Shown here one piece after another: positions 12,201 through 27,800 of a DNA stretch of 64,000 bases. The DNA is from Atriophallophorus winterbourni (taxonomy: Eukaryota > Platyhelminthes > Trematoda > Plagiorchiida > Microphallidae): assembly GCA_013407085.1 (NCBI GenBank), contig JACCGJ010000627.1:1-64000 (forward strand). Reading direction: 5' to 3'. The position numbers were made by a program, and so were the translations under genes. Below the pieces are notes generated by a model. That model had not been told where the DNA came from. It made no database searches and was given only the letters and a program-made list of their open reading frames with translations. Positions within the stretch are counted from its first letter, which is position 1. Each line of letters begins with the position of its first letter.

Positions 12201-15200
12201 CCTGATGAGTGCAAACAGTGCGAAATCGTACGTATTGTGTGTGATGGAAACGCATGCGTATAAGAAGATATTCGGTACTCCGATATTGTTACCTCAGCGA
12301 ACGAGCACATCTTTAAACAAAGGTTACGGAACCTTATGTTGAGAACTACTGCGTTGGCCCCTACCTATTGATATCTATATTATTTTAATGCACGGAACTA
12401 CCGTCCATCCAAAGATTCTTTTCCCTCAGTCTGTGTTGCCATTGAGGATTATTTTTGCTCCACCTATGAAGAACATGGATATGATCATACAAGTAACGAT
12501 TTTTTTTATTTTTATACCTATATCCTATGGTACTGTACAGCAATTTGCTTTTTTAACCATAAATCTTGAATCTTGAATCTTCTAGTTATATATCAATTAA
12601 ATTAGGCCATAAAACCAGTCAGTTTCGAAAACCTTGCACCATTCACAACATTTTTATTAATTTACATTTATAGAAGTGTAACTTCGTAGAGCTTGTTGTT
12701 TAAACTGTTGTTTAACCAACGTTTCGCTTTTGATACAAAAGCTTTTTCAGTCAGAAACAGTATTCCAACAGATTGCATTCAATTTTCCATTCCCGAATAG
12801 TCTCGAAGGAATTGCATCGATTCAAATTTTGCTAAAACGTATCTTTAGATGCCAACACAATATGATTTTCTTCGCTGACAGTCAAATCTTATCGAAATTA
12901 AACACGCGGAGCAAAATGAAATCACAAGATGCACTATCTAGCTGTCGTTTCTAGTCGAACGGTATGATAAACTATTTATATTCGTGAAAAGTTTTTTTTT
13001 ATCCAGTCCCGTGAAAACTTTAATTTTTGGCGGTAAAATCAGACAGCAAAAGTATAGAATCTTTGAAGAGATTACGTAAAGAATGAACACGAAACACGCC
13101 ATTTTCCAACGAGTTAATACTTGTCAACTGAACGGTTGTTCGACAACCTAGAATGCTAGTTAAATGTGGAAAATTATAGTAAATCACGACTATAATCGCA
13201 CACCCGAAATGATTTTTAAGATTATGTGACGAGGACGAACACAACTTGTGACGCTTCATGCTTTCGAAGCTACGAAAAATTAGGATAACCCACAATTTAT
13301 GTTTCGCGGCATGAAAATAATGGGCCGACTAATTTTAGCCAGCGAGTTTTAAAAACCATAAATAGACTCTTGAAAAGAGCTTGGTTGCTCCACAGTTGCT
13401 TTATACCAGTCATTCTGGTTTCGGGGCATGTGAAAGCTGTATCGTTGTCAAAACTTAAGATGTCACACATGACACATTTTTTGTGTGTGTTTCTAGCAAC
13501 AGCAAGACTCACACAATTTGACACGCAAAGATACCGCCGATGCTTTAGCAGCGTTTTGCTCATTTGTCTTCAATTCCAAGCGTTGTATACCATATCAAGT
13601 TTCATCAAGTTCGACACATTTCGAATTACTAAGCGAAATGACTATCAACGAATACATGGTTGGGCGTGAACTTTGTCAACTAAACGAAAAGAAGTCCCCT
13701 GGCGCAGACAAAATTACCCCCGCCATACTTCGCATGTGTCGCGTCGCTTTGACTGCTCATCTCACTCGCATATTCAGTCTCAGCTTAAATGAAGGAAAAA
13801 TACCACCGCAATGGAAAGCAGGGATGATAACTCCTATTTAAAAAGGCGGTAGCCGTTCAGACACAGCAAACTATAGACCGGTAACTTTACTTCCGGTGAT
13901 CTCTAAATTAATGGAACGCATTGTGACTGCGCGCATAATAGAAAATTTTGAAAACCAAAATATTTTGACCGCAGCACAACACGGTTTTCGAAGAGATTGT
14001 TGCTGTTTATCTAACCTTCTTACAACGTTCGAGGATTGGACCAAGGCACTAGACGAAGGTGAGGCTGTACATGCTTGCTACATCGATATTTACAAAGCTC
14101 TAGATAGAGTCAACCATTACATCTTAATTAAAAAGCTCGAATCCTATGGAATAACGGGAATATTGCTGAATTGGATAAGGGACTATCTTACTGATAGACA
14201 CGTCCAAGTTCGCGTTGGCAGCACTTATCTAGAAAAATAGACGTCACGAGTGGAGTTCCGCAAGGCTCGGTGCTTGGACCTCTTCTATTCTTGGTGTATA
14301 TGAACGATATAGTAGAGGATATTGGATGCAACTTGATACTATTTGCCGATGATATTAAAATTTGGAAACGTGTCAAAACTGTTGGAAACGTGTCAGGTTT
14401 GTTAATGTGCATGGCATTACAACGGGATCTAAGCATCTTATTTCGTTGGTCCCAGTTAAATGAGTTACCATTTAACCCTGCGAAATGTAAAATGCTGCAG
14501 CTTGGGAAATCTCTGCACCACACGTATCAGCTTGGCACGCAAGATCTTGTCTGGACCACCGCAGAAAAAGATCTCGGTATCTGGGTTTCGTTTAACCTGA
14601 AGCCGGGACAGCATTGCCGGATGGTGTACAATAAAGCTTGCCGTATCTTGAGTCTTCTCAAAAGAATATTCCGGATTTTTACGCCCGAAACCCTACCCCG
14701 GGTAATTAACACGTATATACGTCCTGTTATGGAATATTCCATCCAAGCCTGGGCACCATGGCTGAGGAAGGATATCGAACTACTCGACAGGATTTATCAT
14801 CGTGCTACAAAGTTGGTCTCCCGGTACAGAAATTTGCCTTTCACAGAGCGAATGTTAAAACTGAACCTACACGATTTTACCCAACGGCGGATACGTAGTG
14901 ACTTTATGTTGACATTCAAAATCCTGCATTCTGTAAACCATCCCCTTAAACACTTGCTAAAGCCCAATGACCTTACTAGAACACGAACACATTCAAAGGC
15001 TTTAAGCATTCCGCATTCTCGATTGGATATACGTCGTAATTTTTTCTCGGTAAGAATTTGTTTCACTTGGAACTATTTGCCTGAAGAAATCACACGATCG
15101 GAATCTATTGAGGTTTTAGCTTACAAACCCGGTGAGTTTATGACGAACCATGTGGTATGCAAGTGTCACTATTGATTTTTGAGATATTTTATATTTTTTA

Positions 15201-15836
15201 TATATTCCATATACCTTGCCATCCTATGGTTATTGTTAAGCTTACTGTTTTTTCTAACATAAAATTTTCTGAGTTCTGAGTTCTGAAAACCCTTTATATG
15301 CTCAGTCGGCAGTAGTCCGAGTTTCACTCACAATGTGATTCATACAAATATTCCTCATTGCATGCACAAAACATATCAGCAAAATGTGTTCGCTCGTTTT
15401 ATCGCAATTTAAAAACGGTTGTCGTAAACTAGGATTAATCTTTCGTGATTTGCAGTTTCAATATGCCCATGCGCCACATCTAGTTAGAAGTTGATAGAAG
15501 TATTCGTGGGGTGAGATTATAGATAGCTGAAGATGTGGATGGGCTGAGTGCGTTTCGATAGACGAGAGGTGATTATTGGACGACACATTCCTTGCGATCA
15601 TTCAGTTTCTGTAAAACAGATGCACGTGTTTCTAAAACGAGTACCAGTAATTGACGCTACCGAATTTACCTTCAAACATATTAGGCTCCGATGCGTCTAC
15701 TGTAAATGGTTGTTGTTGGTTGTCCAATATATTTTCAAACGTGTGCTGGACGTATTTTTGTTCGGCTTTGCAATTTAGAGTTTCAAACAAAATTAATAAG
15801 CACTTGAGCATACGCAATGAATGTTAATGTCTCGTG

Positions 15837-15892
<56 letters not shown>

Positions 15893-18800
15893 GCTACTGT
15901 AGAAATAGCGATTATGAAAATAGCTTAATGCATTTTACATTCAAGGAATCAGTCGGGTTTACCATGCCGCTCCGTTTTTGGTTCCCCATGAACATTTCTT
16001 CTTAATTATGCAAATTTCTAAATTGTAAGTTTCCAGTCTGATAGAGATTTATCTACCACTGCAACCCGATTTGTTATGCGATCTGACCGTTATAATAGTG
16101 GTGTTTGGTAGTGACTGTGGCGTGTAGAGGCTGGGATATTCCGCTCTCTTGAATCCTTGTCACACACGCAATCATCGGGGATCTTTTAGAGCGCACAACG
16201 ATATCCAACATAAATTTAACGCGATTCAAAATAATTCGATTTCGGTGAAATATCTTCCCGACAAGGCCATAAGTAATCATGGTTACGTAAGTTCGCATCT
16301 CATTGTTGGTTATTTAGAAATTTGGCGTTTTGCAACGAAGCATCGATCATTCACACAGCAGCCCTGGATACGAGCGATTCCACTCGTTGTGACAACGTTT
16401 GTATCGATCGGCCTGAAAGATTTCCCGTTATTCCTTTCAAAATAATTTCACTTCCCTAGTCACGTGAATTCAATATCGCGAAGTGTAAATGTGTGTATGT
16501 GATATTTAAACGAGGTTTAAACATGTCAGAAGTCCGAGCTGAAACGCATTGCTTGTGAAGTATATGCGCGGGAATTTGAGAAAAACGAAATACCGGGGTT
16601 AAACGAATTTTCAACGCGTGAATTATAGTATCCGTTTAAAATAGATCACTTAACACCTGTCGATTAAAGCTCAACTGGCTGTGTGATTAAGCGCTCGTTT
16701 CTAGTTTGAGAATATCCTCTCAATTAATGACATTAGTCGAACTTCAGTTCAGTGTGCTTGCACGCTTTTCGAGAAAGGTCAACGCTGAGATATCGAAGAG
16801 AATGCTTGTAGGTCAGAGTGGATTGTCACCGAGCATGAATTGTTTGTTCAGGAAGTTTCACCATCATGGTAGGTGATATCATCAGCGAATCTTCTTCGGC
16901 TTAGTACGAATGAGGACGCGAGAACACAATAATCATCCGTTAGCATTCTTAAAAATCAATAATTAACTTATTACCTTCAAACTTAAGTACTGTGAGCCGG
17001 TGTATTTGAAATGTTGATATTTTACACTCACAAACAGTTAATTTGGCGTGAATAGATAGCATACAATTATTCGCATGCAAAACCTTTTCATTCGTTTTCA
17101 ATTAATCGGAGTTTTGGTAATTTTAAGTTCGTCTAATAAATACCAACAGAATCATCTAAACTACGGCAAAATTATTAATTATTCCCTTTGTGTTGCCCGA
17201 TGTTCATGTTTTCCGAAGGTTTTTGTCAAATGGTTCACTCGTATGGCCCTTAACTGCATTTTCCATAGCTGTTACCTTTTAAGCTCTTATGTCTGATTTT
17301 TTCTCTAGTTTACTCCACTAGATCTACTAGCAAGTCCCGAAAAAACTCTTTCTACTTCTTTAAAAAGATGTAAATTTAACAGTGAAATAGACTTGCAAAT
17401 TTGTTTTTCTATTTTCAAACGCTTTCCTTGCGATCATCTTGTGTGTCTGTTGTTTCTCAGCGTTCCCTCCATCAAATAAACACACCAACCTCGATGTTTA
17501 GCAAACCCGATATTCCGGTCAAGCTTCGCCCCGCTCGCAATCGTCGCAAGATGGCCGCTCCGCAGTCCACGGAATATTCGTACAATCCTTTGCACGGGGC
17601 AGATGACAGTAGTTCGACACTTTCGTTTTCCATTCCGAACCACACTCCTTCCAACGATACTTCCTATCGACGATTTCATAAGCCCATTCGCTTGCAACAA
17701 TTCCGTGAGAATGTACTACCTGATTCTTCTTCACATAGTCCATTGATGAGTCCACCGAGGCAGTCTCCTCGAGCAAGACCACGCCAAAGGCGATTAAAGC
17801 GCCCCAAATCATTCCAAGCATTCTCACAGCATCTTGATGAGTGCGGAATTAATGACGCGGGAATGACTCTCACCGGTCCACGCATCACGACGGAAGTAAT
17901 TTTGAACAAAACTGAACAAGGTTTCGGATTCAGTATCGCTGGCGGTTGCGAAGAATTGAGAACCGGTGCTGCAGACATTTTTGTTACCAAAGTGATTCCA
18001 GGTGGCCCAGCAAGCTATAAGGGGGGTTTACAGTGAGTCCCGATTTTTGGTTGTCCAGAATCGCGTGCATTATTTATGAACCGGTATGCAAGCTGCATCG
18101 CTTCCGCTATTTAATGTCAAATGTTGTATAGTACACGGGAGATAGAACCCAGTTTCTTCAATACATACATTTAGTCACAGATTTAACATCTGCAATATGT
18201 ATCATGTACCTTCACTTCTGCCTATCGACATTTCCGCATTCGCAAGTATCCAATATGACATAAAGATCCGTTCGGGCATGCACACGAACACACACACAAC
18301 CCACGACCGGTTTCATGCTGTTCGCACTCATCGAGTGGGGGCAGGATCAGTGTGGCTTGAACCCGTGGAGAAATGGCAAACAAGTTATGAACTTGTAAGC
18401 CTCTGTTTGATAAGGCTAGCACGTTAGGCCAGTTGAATCACATGGATGTGTTTGAAACAAAAATCCTTATTTGGATGTATTTTTATCACTCACACTCATA
18501 TATACACACCACATTGCGGGTTTCGTGCTGTTTGCCATCATCAGCTAAGGACAGTAGGTACTGGATGCGAATGCTATATGACCTAGTTGTTGTTTTGGTC
18601 ATTAGATTTGATTTAGGAATCACTATTTATAGCCAGTGGGGTGTAATATAATTGGGTTTTTGAAAATCTGTAGATCGAGGCTGATCTACATCATCCTTAG
18701 CTTAGATCGGATCGTGAAAATCACAACACGAATAGTTTTCAATCGGCTTTGTATCCAATGTAACTAATGAGAGAAAAATGATAGTTAAATTTGGGAAGCC

Positions 18801-21800
18801 TACATTTTTCGTTTTTTTATCCACCTTCATGCATGCGCTCATAACATTTGTACAACACTTTGTGTACAAAACTAACAGTGCGGTTGAAATTCACAGTACA
18901 ATCTTAGTACAAAAGTGTTATGCAAAAGTGAACACAGGAAGCAAACGCGAATGGCGGTGGCGGTGTCATGGATACGTAGTCCTGCAACAATGTGGTATGC
19001 TTGCTGATAATTCCACACCCAGTTGTTGATCGTAACCAGCAACGTAAACTAACGTTTCCCGTGTGTAGCTTGTCACGGGTGATTGCGGTCGAGTTTGAGA
19101 CGTATTGACCATCACGAGTGTGGGACTAACGAACGGATTGCCATCGACTAGCACCGTGAATATTTATTTAAGCATTTGGAGTGCAGTTCTCTGAGTCTTT
19201 CTTTAACTACATGCGCTGTCCAGAAATTTGATGCACTTCTCACGCTGCGTAACCTCGTTATATTTTATTCCTAACAGTTGCTGTTAATCGATTCATGTCA
19301 CTTATAACAAAAATATTTCAGAATGGTTAGCTTTATGTCGAAGATGAGCAGTCAGGATAAACATGCAAGGTTAACCTGTGTAGCTAACTCTGTGCATTCT
19401 ATGAATATTCCGATGGATAGAACTTAATCTGGTCGTTTAATTTTTATGAAATAAGAGCGAACTCCCACTGACATTGCCACGCGGTTATTGAAGGTACTAC
19501 GCAAACTAAACTTTTCACAAGGTTATCCCAACTGATGGCTTTTATGTAGCGAGCAATTTTCGGTAGACAAGAGCGGCCATGATTCCCGTATAATTTACAC
19601 TTTGGTTTATTAATTCGTTCAAATACGTCCGACTTGCCGTTCAGTGTTCTGCATGCTTTCAACTGATGGTATTCAAATGGTGATCATCATCACCATCAGG
19701 GGTAGAATTACAACTGTAACTAATACGTACCGGATGCTTAACTGCCATACAACCACGAAAAATTAAATTCTAAAACGTAGGGAAGCGCGGGACTCGATAA
19801 CTACGGAATCTATGGAAAATCAAGCACAAACAAACTGAGATGATGTGCCTACGCCTCGAGAGTTATATTTTGGTGTACCTTTTAACTCTCTGAGAACCAG
19901 TATCATCGCAACATCAGTGTTTGGAACATTCTAGTTTGTTCTGAAGGTTATTCAAATTCCAATAAATTTACATGTAGTTAGTAAATGCATTATTGTTTTA
20001 GGAATCTGCGAAAATTCGCGCTCATTATGTGGTGAATTTGTTCAATTTAAATTCGATTACAGACTATACGATCGAATATTGTCAGTCAACGGAGTGAACC
20101 TTGTGGGCTTGTCTCACGACCAAGCTGTAAGTGTGTTGCAGTCGGCTGGATCTCAGCTCAGAATGGTGAGTCCTGACATCTAAATGGGTTTAATATTTAG
20201 ATAGATCTCAAAGACCCATCAAACGCAATCCATGTGCTAGAAATCCTTGCATAATAACATAGTTTCCCGTCTTAATTTCCCTGTTTTATTGTTTCTCGCT
20301 TATTTGTTTGACGCAATATTTGTGGAATCGTCCATCGGACATCAAGCCGGTAATGAATATGTGGAGGCTGGTGTGCTTCTTGAAATTAAAGACATCGTAA
20401 ATGACTTAGAAGTTGGAACCAACTGTTAGGTAAAAATGCCACATTCATGAGACTGTTCAATCCCATGGTCGCCAACTAAGCATGTACACAAATCAAACAT
20501 ATTCAGACGTTCGGCCCCCGTGGTTAAATGAATATGGTATTGCAGTTAATCAACTAAGACCTTCGGAAAACGAATTCAAACCAAATGTTCGGTTGTTTTC
20601 CGAGCAGCGCCTATTAGTCGTCAAAATATAGGATGGATAGTATGATTAGTTATCCATATTCACGTACTGCATTATAGTCATTAGCAGTTCACTAGGCTTC
20701 AATCACTATATATAGCAAAATTGTGTCACACTTGTTTACTGAGTTGTAACTCCTACAACAAACTAAAATTGGTTGTAGCTGTGTTAAACCCAACTCAAAA
20801 TGACACTTGTATAAGTTCAATCGGAGTTGGTCTGGTGTGTGCTTGCATTCAAGCCAACTTTTCGCCCTTATACTTTCGTCTTGTTTCGTCGAGATGGTGA
20901 GACGACAGCAAGCACTTGCCTGAGTCCCCTATTAATCGATCGTAAATGGTTCTCAGACATAATGTCAATCATATTTTTAGCTAGTATGTCAAGAGTTTAA
21001 TGATACAGAACAATAGGCATTTTATGTCAGAAAAGGTATATCTTGATGTGCATCACCATGTAAGACTTACTGTCGATTTGAAACGTTCATGAATCTATAT
21101 ACGAGCAGCATAAGAAATTCGAAAAGCAGGTGTAAGCACGCGGCCGGTTTCGTGGCCTTTTCCACTCATCAGTTATGCGTATGCCCTGACCTGATATTGA
21201 AAGGTCGTTCTGACTTTTGTGATAAACCAATTTTTCTCAACGTCGAGGATAAGTCCTCGGTTGCAAATGAAAATTCAGCTTCATTTAGCGACTAAGCTGA
21301 GTCCTAAAATCTGTGCAATGCACCAACGGTGATTGTTTGGAATATTCTGGCAGCTCGAAGGTTGATTCTGCTTTTACATCAGAATCTATAAATGTGTAAT
21401 AAATGACGTTCTTAAAGCGAGTGCGTAAGCACACGACCGGTTTCTTGGTTTCTGCCACTCATCATCATATTCAAACCTCGTTCTACCTTTTGTGCGAAAC
21501 CTAATTTTTCGCAAAATCAAAGATAAAGCCTCATTTACGAACGGAAATTTAGCATCATATTGGACATAAGCCAAACCTCGCATTGGATATTTGATGCATA
21601 CATGTGAACAATGAAATGCATTTGGATACAAGTCGTTTTAGGTTGATTCTTGGAATATCCCATTGTCCTTTGCCTAACAGCGCGTCCTGCAGCCGAGATA
21701 AAAAAACAAATGATCTTTTGGTTTCAAATTTGAAAGATTTGGGCAAAAAAGAGAGTGGGTCAAATATAACGGCTGTTTCCTATTACAAGCAATATATAAT

Positions 21801-24800
21801 ACAGTGAAACTTGCGTAGAATATCATTCGTTATGTCGTTCTGTCTCTTGATTACAATTGACAGGCAGAAAATTATCGCCATCATATAACGTTGAAAAAAG
21901 ATTATCATTTAAAAAAATATATTATTTGCAATCGGTCTTGCAACAAATTAAAATACGAAATTTTACCAATTCAACTTGTATCGGGACAAGGGAAACCCTA
22001 TTTTGATACATGATTATAGACGGCGTTTCAACGTTAATATCAGTTCCTAGTCAAGTGTACACGCAATACCCAGGGAAGAACAATAGTCGCTATGGGAACA
22101 GGCTGTTAATCGGAACCAATAAAGATATCTCTCCATTCTCAATATTTCAACGGCAATAAAATTTACCATCACCAATACATTAAAATGTTTCTAGTTGGAA
22201 TGCATTGAACTGCTCTATCTATTTTTTCAGTTGCATACCTGAGAAATATTCAGAAAGCGACCGTTTTTAGAAAAATAAAGATCAGCGTGTGTTGTATCAA
22301 TCACCAAGATTTATAAAGTCCGTCAGGTCTGCAACCCGATTCCTCGAGACTAATACTGTACAAACTAAAATAAGTTACACCTTGAATCTAAGCTGTCAGC
22401 TTGAAACGCCACGTTGTTGTGCTTCCGAAGGTTGCGTCTCATCTGAAACTGTTTTTCCACTCAACCCCGGTGATTCGATCGCTTATTTAAACTTCTTGTT
22501 GGACGTGTTCATGCATTCAAAACTATCTAAAGAACAAGAGCAAGAGAGAGAGATTTTCGCGCGTTGCATTAGGATAGGAAATAGCATACACCGTTAAGGA
22601 AAACACGGAACTATTGCATTTATTTATCATTCGTCTGAACTACACCGATCAAGTTGAGCTAACTTTGATTCCGAAAAATGGGATGGGGTTCACCTTAATG
22701 GTTGAAATTACTTATCACTATCAAGTTTTGCAAACATAATTGTTTGAAAGCTAGATATGTTAAGGAGATATTTGGCAAAACAAAGCATTATTACCAATAC
22801 AATTCATTGCTTTCAAGTTGACAATAGTTTAATCGCTTTGTGCGTACTGCAAAGTTCCGAGGACAAAGTGCTGGGTGTGTATATCAAAGGAGCCACTTTC
22901 ACTTAAAATGTGACCCGAGAAGCAGGAATATTGAATTGATCGTTTTTTTATTCCGTCATTGTGAAAGATGCGCCCCATTTTTCGCTGATTTACGTGCCTT
23001 ATTGATCGCGTTAATATCGATCCACCCGAGGGCTATTGCCGTCATGATTGACGATTGTGCGTTCACGGATCTGCCGCTCAAACGGGTAAGATCTATTCAA
23101 GTGTGGGAATTTATTTTGGGAAATCAAAAGCTTGTCGCGAAAGACGTGTTCCGAATTCGTGACGCAAACAGCCGTCCTTGAACAAAAATAACTGGTCTTG
23201 GCTTGACTTGACTTGACTTGTGGATTCCCTTTACGGAAGGAAATTAGCAATAAAATTAGCTGAGTAGAAACCTCGAGTAATTGTTGTTTCTCTTCGATCT
23301 ACATTGATGGTGGTTGAACAATCCTTAGCCCCAAATCTCGCGAAAAAACGGTCAGAACGATGACTGCTGATACCTCGAATTTGCAAAAATTATTCTGGAA
23401 AAAGTCAACTTCCATTTTTCGATATGTAATTGTGCACTAATGTCACAATTTATTCAAAACCATTCATCTTTCGATGTTTAGTTAATAGTGACCTAATTTC
23501 AAACTTACATATTTATTTATAAACTAAACATGCACGTCTGGGGGGTGGATGGATTTTTGCTGATATTTCTACTTTTGCACCTATTAACAAATTTGAATTT
23601 TTGCTTGGCAATAATATTCGGCTTCACACGGAACATGATCTTCAACAAGAAGCATATAAGATAAACAAGTTGTAGAATTTTCGGTGTTGTATCAACCGGA
23701 CAGATATTAGCAACTTTCACACCAAATTGATGTTACTTCTTAGGTGGTTGAAAGGGTAGCTGCAAGCCACGAATCGACCGATAATATCAACGGTTCCCCT
23801 GTGATTGAAAATCCATGTACACCCACGAACCCAACTGGCACGGGTGCTACTAGTCTCAGCAGTGCAGCTCTGACCAACACCAGTGTGCAAACCAATGGTT
23901 CGTTGTTCAGTCAAGCAACGAGCAGACAAAATGGCGACACAACTCGGACAACCAGACTCGGACAACTCAGCAGTCACCCAGAGTCAATTGATCTCGGGGT
24001 TGACCACTCAAGTGACATCAAACCCAAGTCCTTGAATAAGGCGACGTCGATGCCTGGCCCACGAAGGAACCGGAAACATTTGACTGGATCTGGGTAAATT
24101 CATGTTAGATATTCTGGATGTGAAATCGCGTACTTAAAAATATTTCACTCTATATTAGTTGTATATTTATGTTTAATTCTAAAGCATTTCTTCTTTGAAA
24201 GTTACCTGGAGGTTTATCAGGTCACAGGGCTGGTAGTTATATTTAAAGTTACGTAGTGGAAACGGCTGTAGACGTTTGTCGGGATTCCTGAGTTCGTCAT
24301 TACGTGTAGCTTTTTCGTACTATAGTCTATGTCTGCCTGATCAAAACATCATCAGTGATGAATATCAATTATGTCTAATTATAAAAGTTAAATTGGTACA
24401 CCGTGACACCGTGACCGCAAAATCCTAAATCCACACTCGAATAACAATTGATTTTAATCAATTAAAATATTTGATATATGGGTTATTTGATTGTAAAAAA
24501 GCAATTGATGTGATGTATGCAAAAAGAACATCTAAATCATTTGAGCGTTTAATATGATCAATTGCAAAATGTATAGATTGAAGTAAATGCAGCAAGCTTT
24601 TACATAAAAATTTCTCTAGAGTCCGAGGGTACGATTGCTCCCGGTAAGTAGTTCCATGTGAATCGGCTCCGTAGGGATAACATTTCACGGCAGCTAACAA
24701 GGTAGTAATGCTGCAAGTTATTGCAATTACGAATTCTCTACAATGCTTTGCTAATTGAAGGAAGTAAGCGATTTATAGTGTGGAGTCTTTTAAATGTAAT

Positions 24801-27800
24801 TTTCAGATCATTCGATATCCATCTCTAGTAACGTCTGGCAATTGGATTTCGAGCATTCGCTCATGGGAAAGCTTTTATTCCGTTCGCTGCATGCGATGTT
24901 ATAGTTTCGGTTAGTTTGTTTCGGTATACACCAATAAATTGTGAACAATTTAAGCATTCCGCTACTTAATTTCTATGCGAAAACTTTGACTCTTCGTCCC
25001 GTAAACGTGAATGAATTCATATCATATGTGAAATTAGAACTGATGAGAGGTAATCAATAGGAATCGCTCAATGGCGGTGAGATCGCAAGTTTCAATTGAG
25101 GTTATACTATGGCGTTAATGATGTAAACGTCCTTGAAAATTGGCTCATCTTGCCTCGACGATCGTGATGGGATTCACTTGTTTAATTCAGAACTTCGCTC
25201 TTCTGAATAAGTTGATTTTTACTAGCAGTATGGATAAAATGTTTTTCCGTAACCTGTTGGTTTTTTGAAAAAAAACAGTTCTCATGTACTACTCAATTGT
25301 AAACACCTACAGTTCTTTTCACTTTTGTTATTTCATCACAACTGTTTATTTCAGGTTTCCCGCATTCTCCTGGTGTACTGGCTTCCACAAAATCACCAGA
25401 TGCTCCAGTTCGATGCAGCCACATAGTTGCATGTTGGATCATCAGACAGCGTCGGACTCAAACGAGAGTCGGACCAACGAATGCCACGTAGCTCGATCGA
25501 GGACACGTTCCGCTAGTCGACCCGTGCCAGCACCACAACCTGGTCCGGTAATTGTGGAAGTGCTGCTCTGTCGTGGGACAAGAAGCGGTCTGGGATTCAG
25601 CATCGCCGGTGGAGTGGATAATGAAACAGTCAAAGGAGATACCGGGATATTCATTACCAGGGTAAGATGATTGGAATAAACCGTCGGATAGGTTTTGGTT
25701 GAACACCTAAAGCATACTAAAAGGAATGGCCCAATTTATATTTTTTCAAATAAAATAAATTACATATTCATCTGGGTAGTTTATTGATTGCTTATTTGAT
25801 TTTCGTGCATCTCCTGCGAAATTGTTGCCCAAAATTATCATTTATATGCGTTTTGGATGCGAGCTGAAATGGGAATTCCTGCTATCTGAATGTACAATAG
25901 ACATATTTTTCTTTGAATAATTGCGCGTATCAGCAGTGTCAATGTCTGACTGTTGGCAACTGTTGAACAGAAATGTTTGAGTGCTGAATAATGTGACAGC
26001 ATTGGTTCTTTGCAATAGATATGGCACATTTACGAATGATGCACAGCTGCCGTTAATTTAGCCCATTTTTCTCAAACGCTGCAGAAGTATGGAAGTTAAA
26101 ACAGCTTACAGTCAAACTCACTGGATCCAAGTACACGTAAGTCCTAATACTCAAATAATTCGTGGTACACATCAACCATATCAAAAACTGTGATCGCAAA
26201 ATATCCTTAATTGCATGCATTGCCATCACACATACCACCTAACCGGCTTCGTGCTTTTTCACTCATCTGCTAAGCGCAGGACTATCAGACACTTTTTGGC
26301 TTGAAACAGTAAGTAGATGGTAAACTAAGTTTGAAAGTTGAAGTTATTGTTGGCTGAACCTGGCTTGAACGAAATATCCGTCCGGCAACTGTCCACCAAC
26401 TCCGCCAAGGACGGTCCTAAGCCCGACTGCAAAATGCGGAAGGTTTAGTTTTGAGCTAGCTACCCCACGCTGTAAAAAACCTTCTTGCTACAGAAATGTC
26501 AACAAGAAAACTAACAGACAACACGGACCTCAGAGAAGATGGCCCTCTAGCTGGAAGGTGGATAACAACAGACGGTGAAAGTCAGAGTCATCTGGAAGCC
26601 GTCAGGTCGATGACAATCGTCTCCACCAGGACCATCACTACCATCGCCATGTATGAGACTCGAAGGATAATGTCTTTGGCCACAGAGATAAGGAAGAATT
26701 ACATCACCGTCTTAGGAATCAGCGAGTCAAGATGGATTGGTTCCGGGCAGATGCGACTGACTTCGAGTAAATTACTGTTGTACTCGGGTCACGAGCTTGA
26801 AGATGCCGCACACACCCAGCGAGTGTCCCTGATGCTTTCCAATGCGAGAGCGCTCATTTGGTGGGAGACGCACGGACCACGGATCACGACTTTTTATTTC
26901 TATACAAGGAAAAAGAGGATCAGCATGGACATAATCCACTTCTACGCCCCGAAGAACGACAATAAAGAGGAGAATGATTGTAAAAAATGACTGTCAACCA
27001 TCATACAAGACAGTACAAAGAGGGACACGACCATTGTAATGGGTGACTTCAACGCCAAGATTTTCAGAGAGAACCGAGGGTATGAGGAGATCATCGGGCA
27101 GCAAGGGCTGGGTGATAAGAATGACAACGGGGAGATATTCGATGACCTATGCACCGCAAGCAATCTGGTCATCGGAGAAAGTGTTTTTTACCGCACAAGG
27201 ATACACAATGAGACTTAGGTGTCAAAAGATCTGTCAACAGAAAACCATGTTGACCACGTGTACATCGGTAATTAATTTCCAGGCTCTCTTCAAAATGTAC
27301 GCGCCAAACGAGGTGCTGACGTTTCTTCTGACCATCATCTGCTTGTCGCCAATTTGAAGCTGAAGTTGAAGAAAATCTTGCGAGAGTAATCCAGCCAACG
27401 ACAGCGCTACAACACCGCTATGCTGGAACTCAGTAAGAAGGAATAAGATTTCAAAGTCACCCTCTTCAACAAGTTAGAGGTCCTGGAAGGGCTGCTTGAA
27501 GAAGAGACGATAGAACAGAAGTGGAAAAAACTGAAAGAAGCGCTAACCTCAACATGTCAAAAAGTACTGGGCACCGAAACATACACGTACAAGGATTGGA
27601 TCTCAGCAGGGACGCTACAGAATATAAGAGAAAGAAGAGAAAAGAAAGCGATGGTTAACAACAGTAGAACAAGAGCAACAAATGCAAAAGCACAAGAAAA
27701 ATATACAGTAGCAAATAGAATCGTCAAGCGGGAAGTCAGAGCAGACAAGGAAAACTACGGAGAGACACTGGCTATAGAAGCAGAAGAATCTGCGCATCAG

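Noticed and set aside
11845..12342. 165-codon plus-strand open frame
   Set aside because: It runs through a hammerhead repeat (family C) and has no conserved domain or splice context.
17434..17990. Several minus-strand open frames of 60-104 codons
   Set aside because: They are antisense shadows of the dlg exon that starts PDZ1.
19676..19700. Short palindrome TGGTGATCATCATCACCA
   Set aside because: Isolated low-complexity CAT/ATG palindrome with no supporting context.
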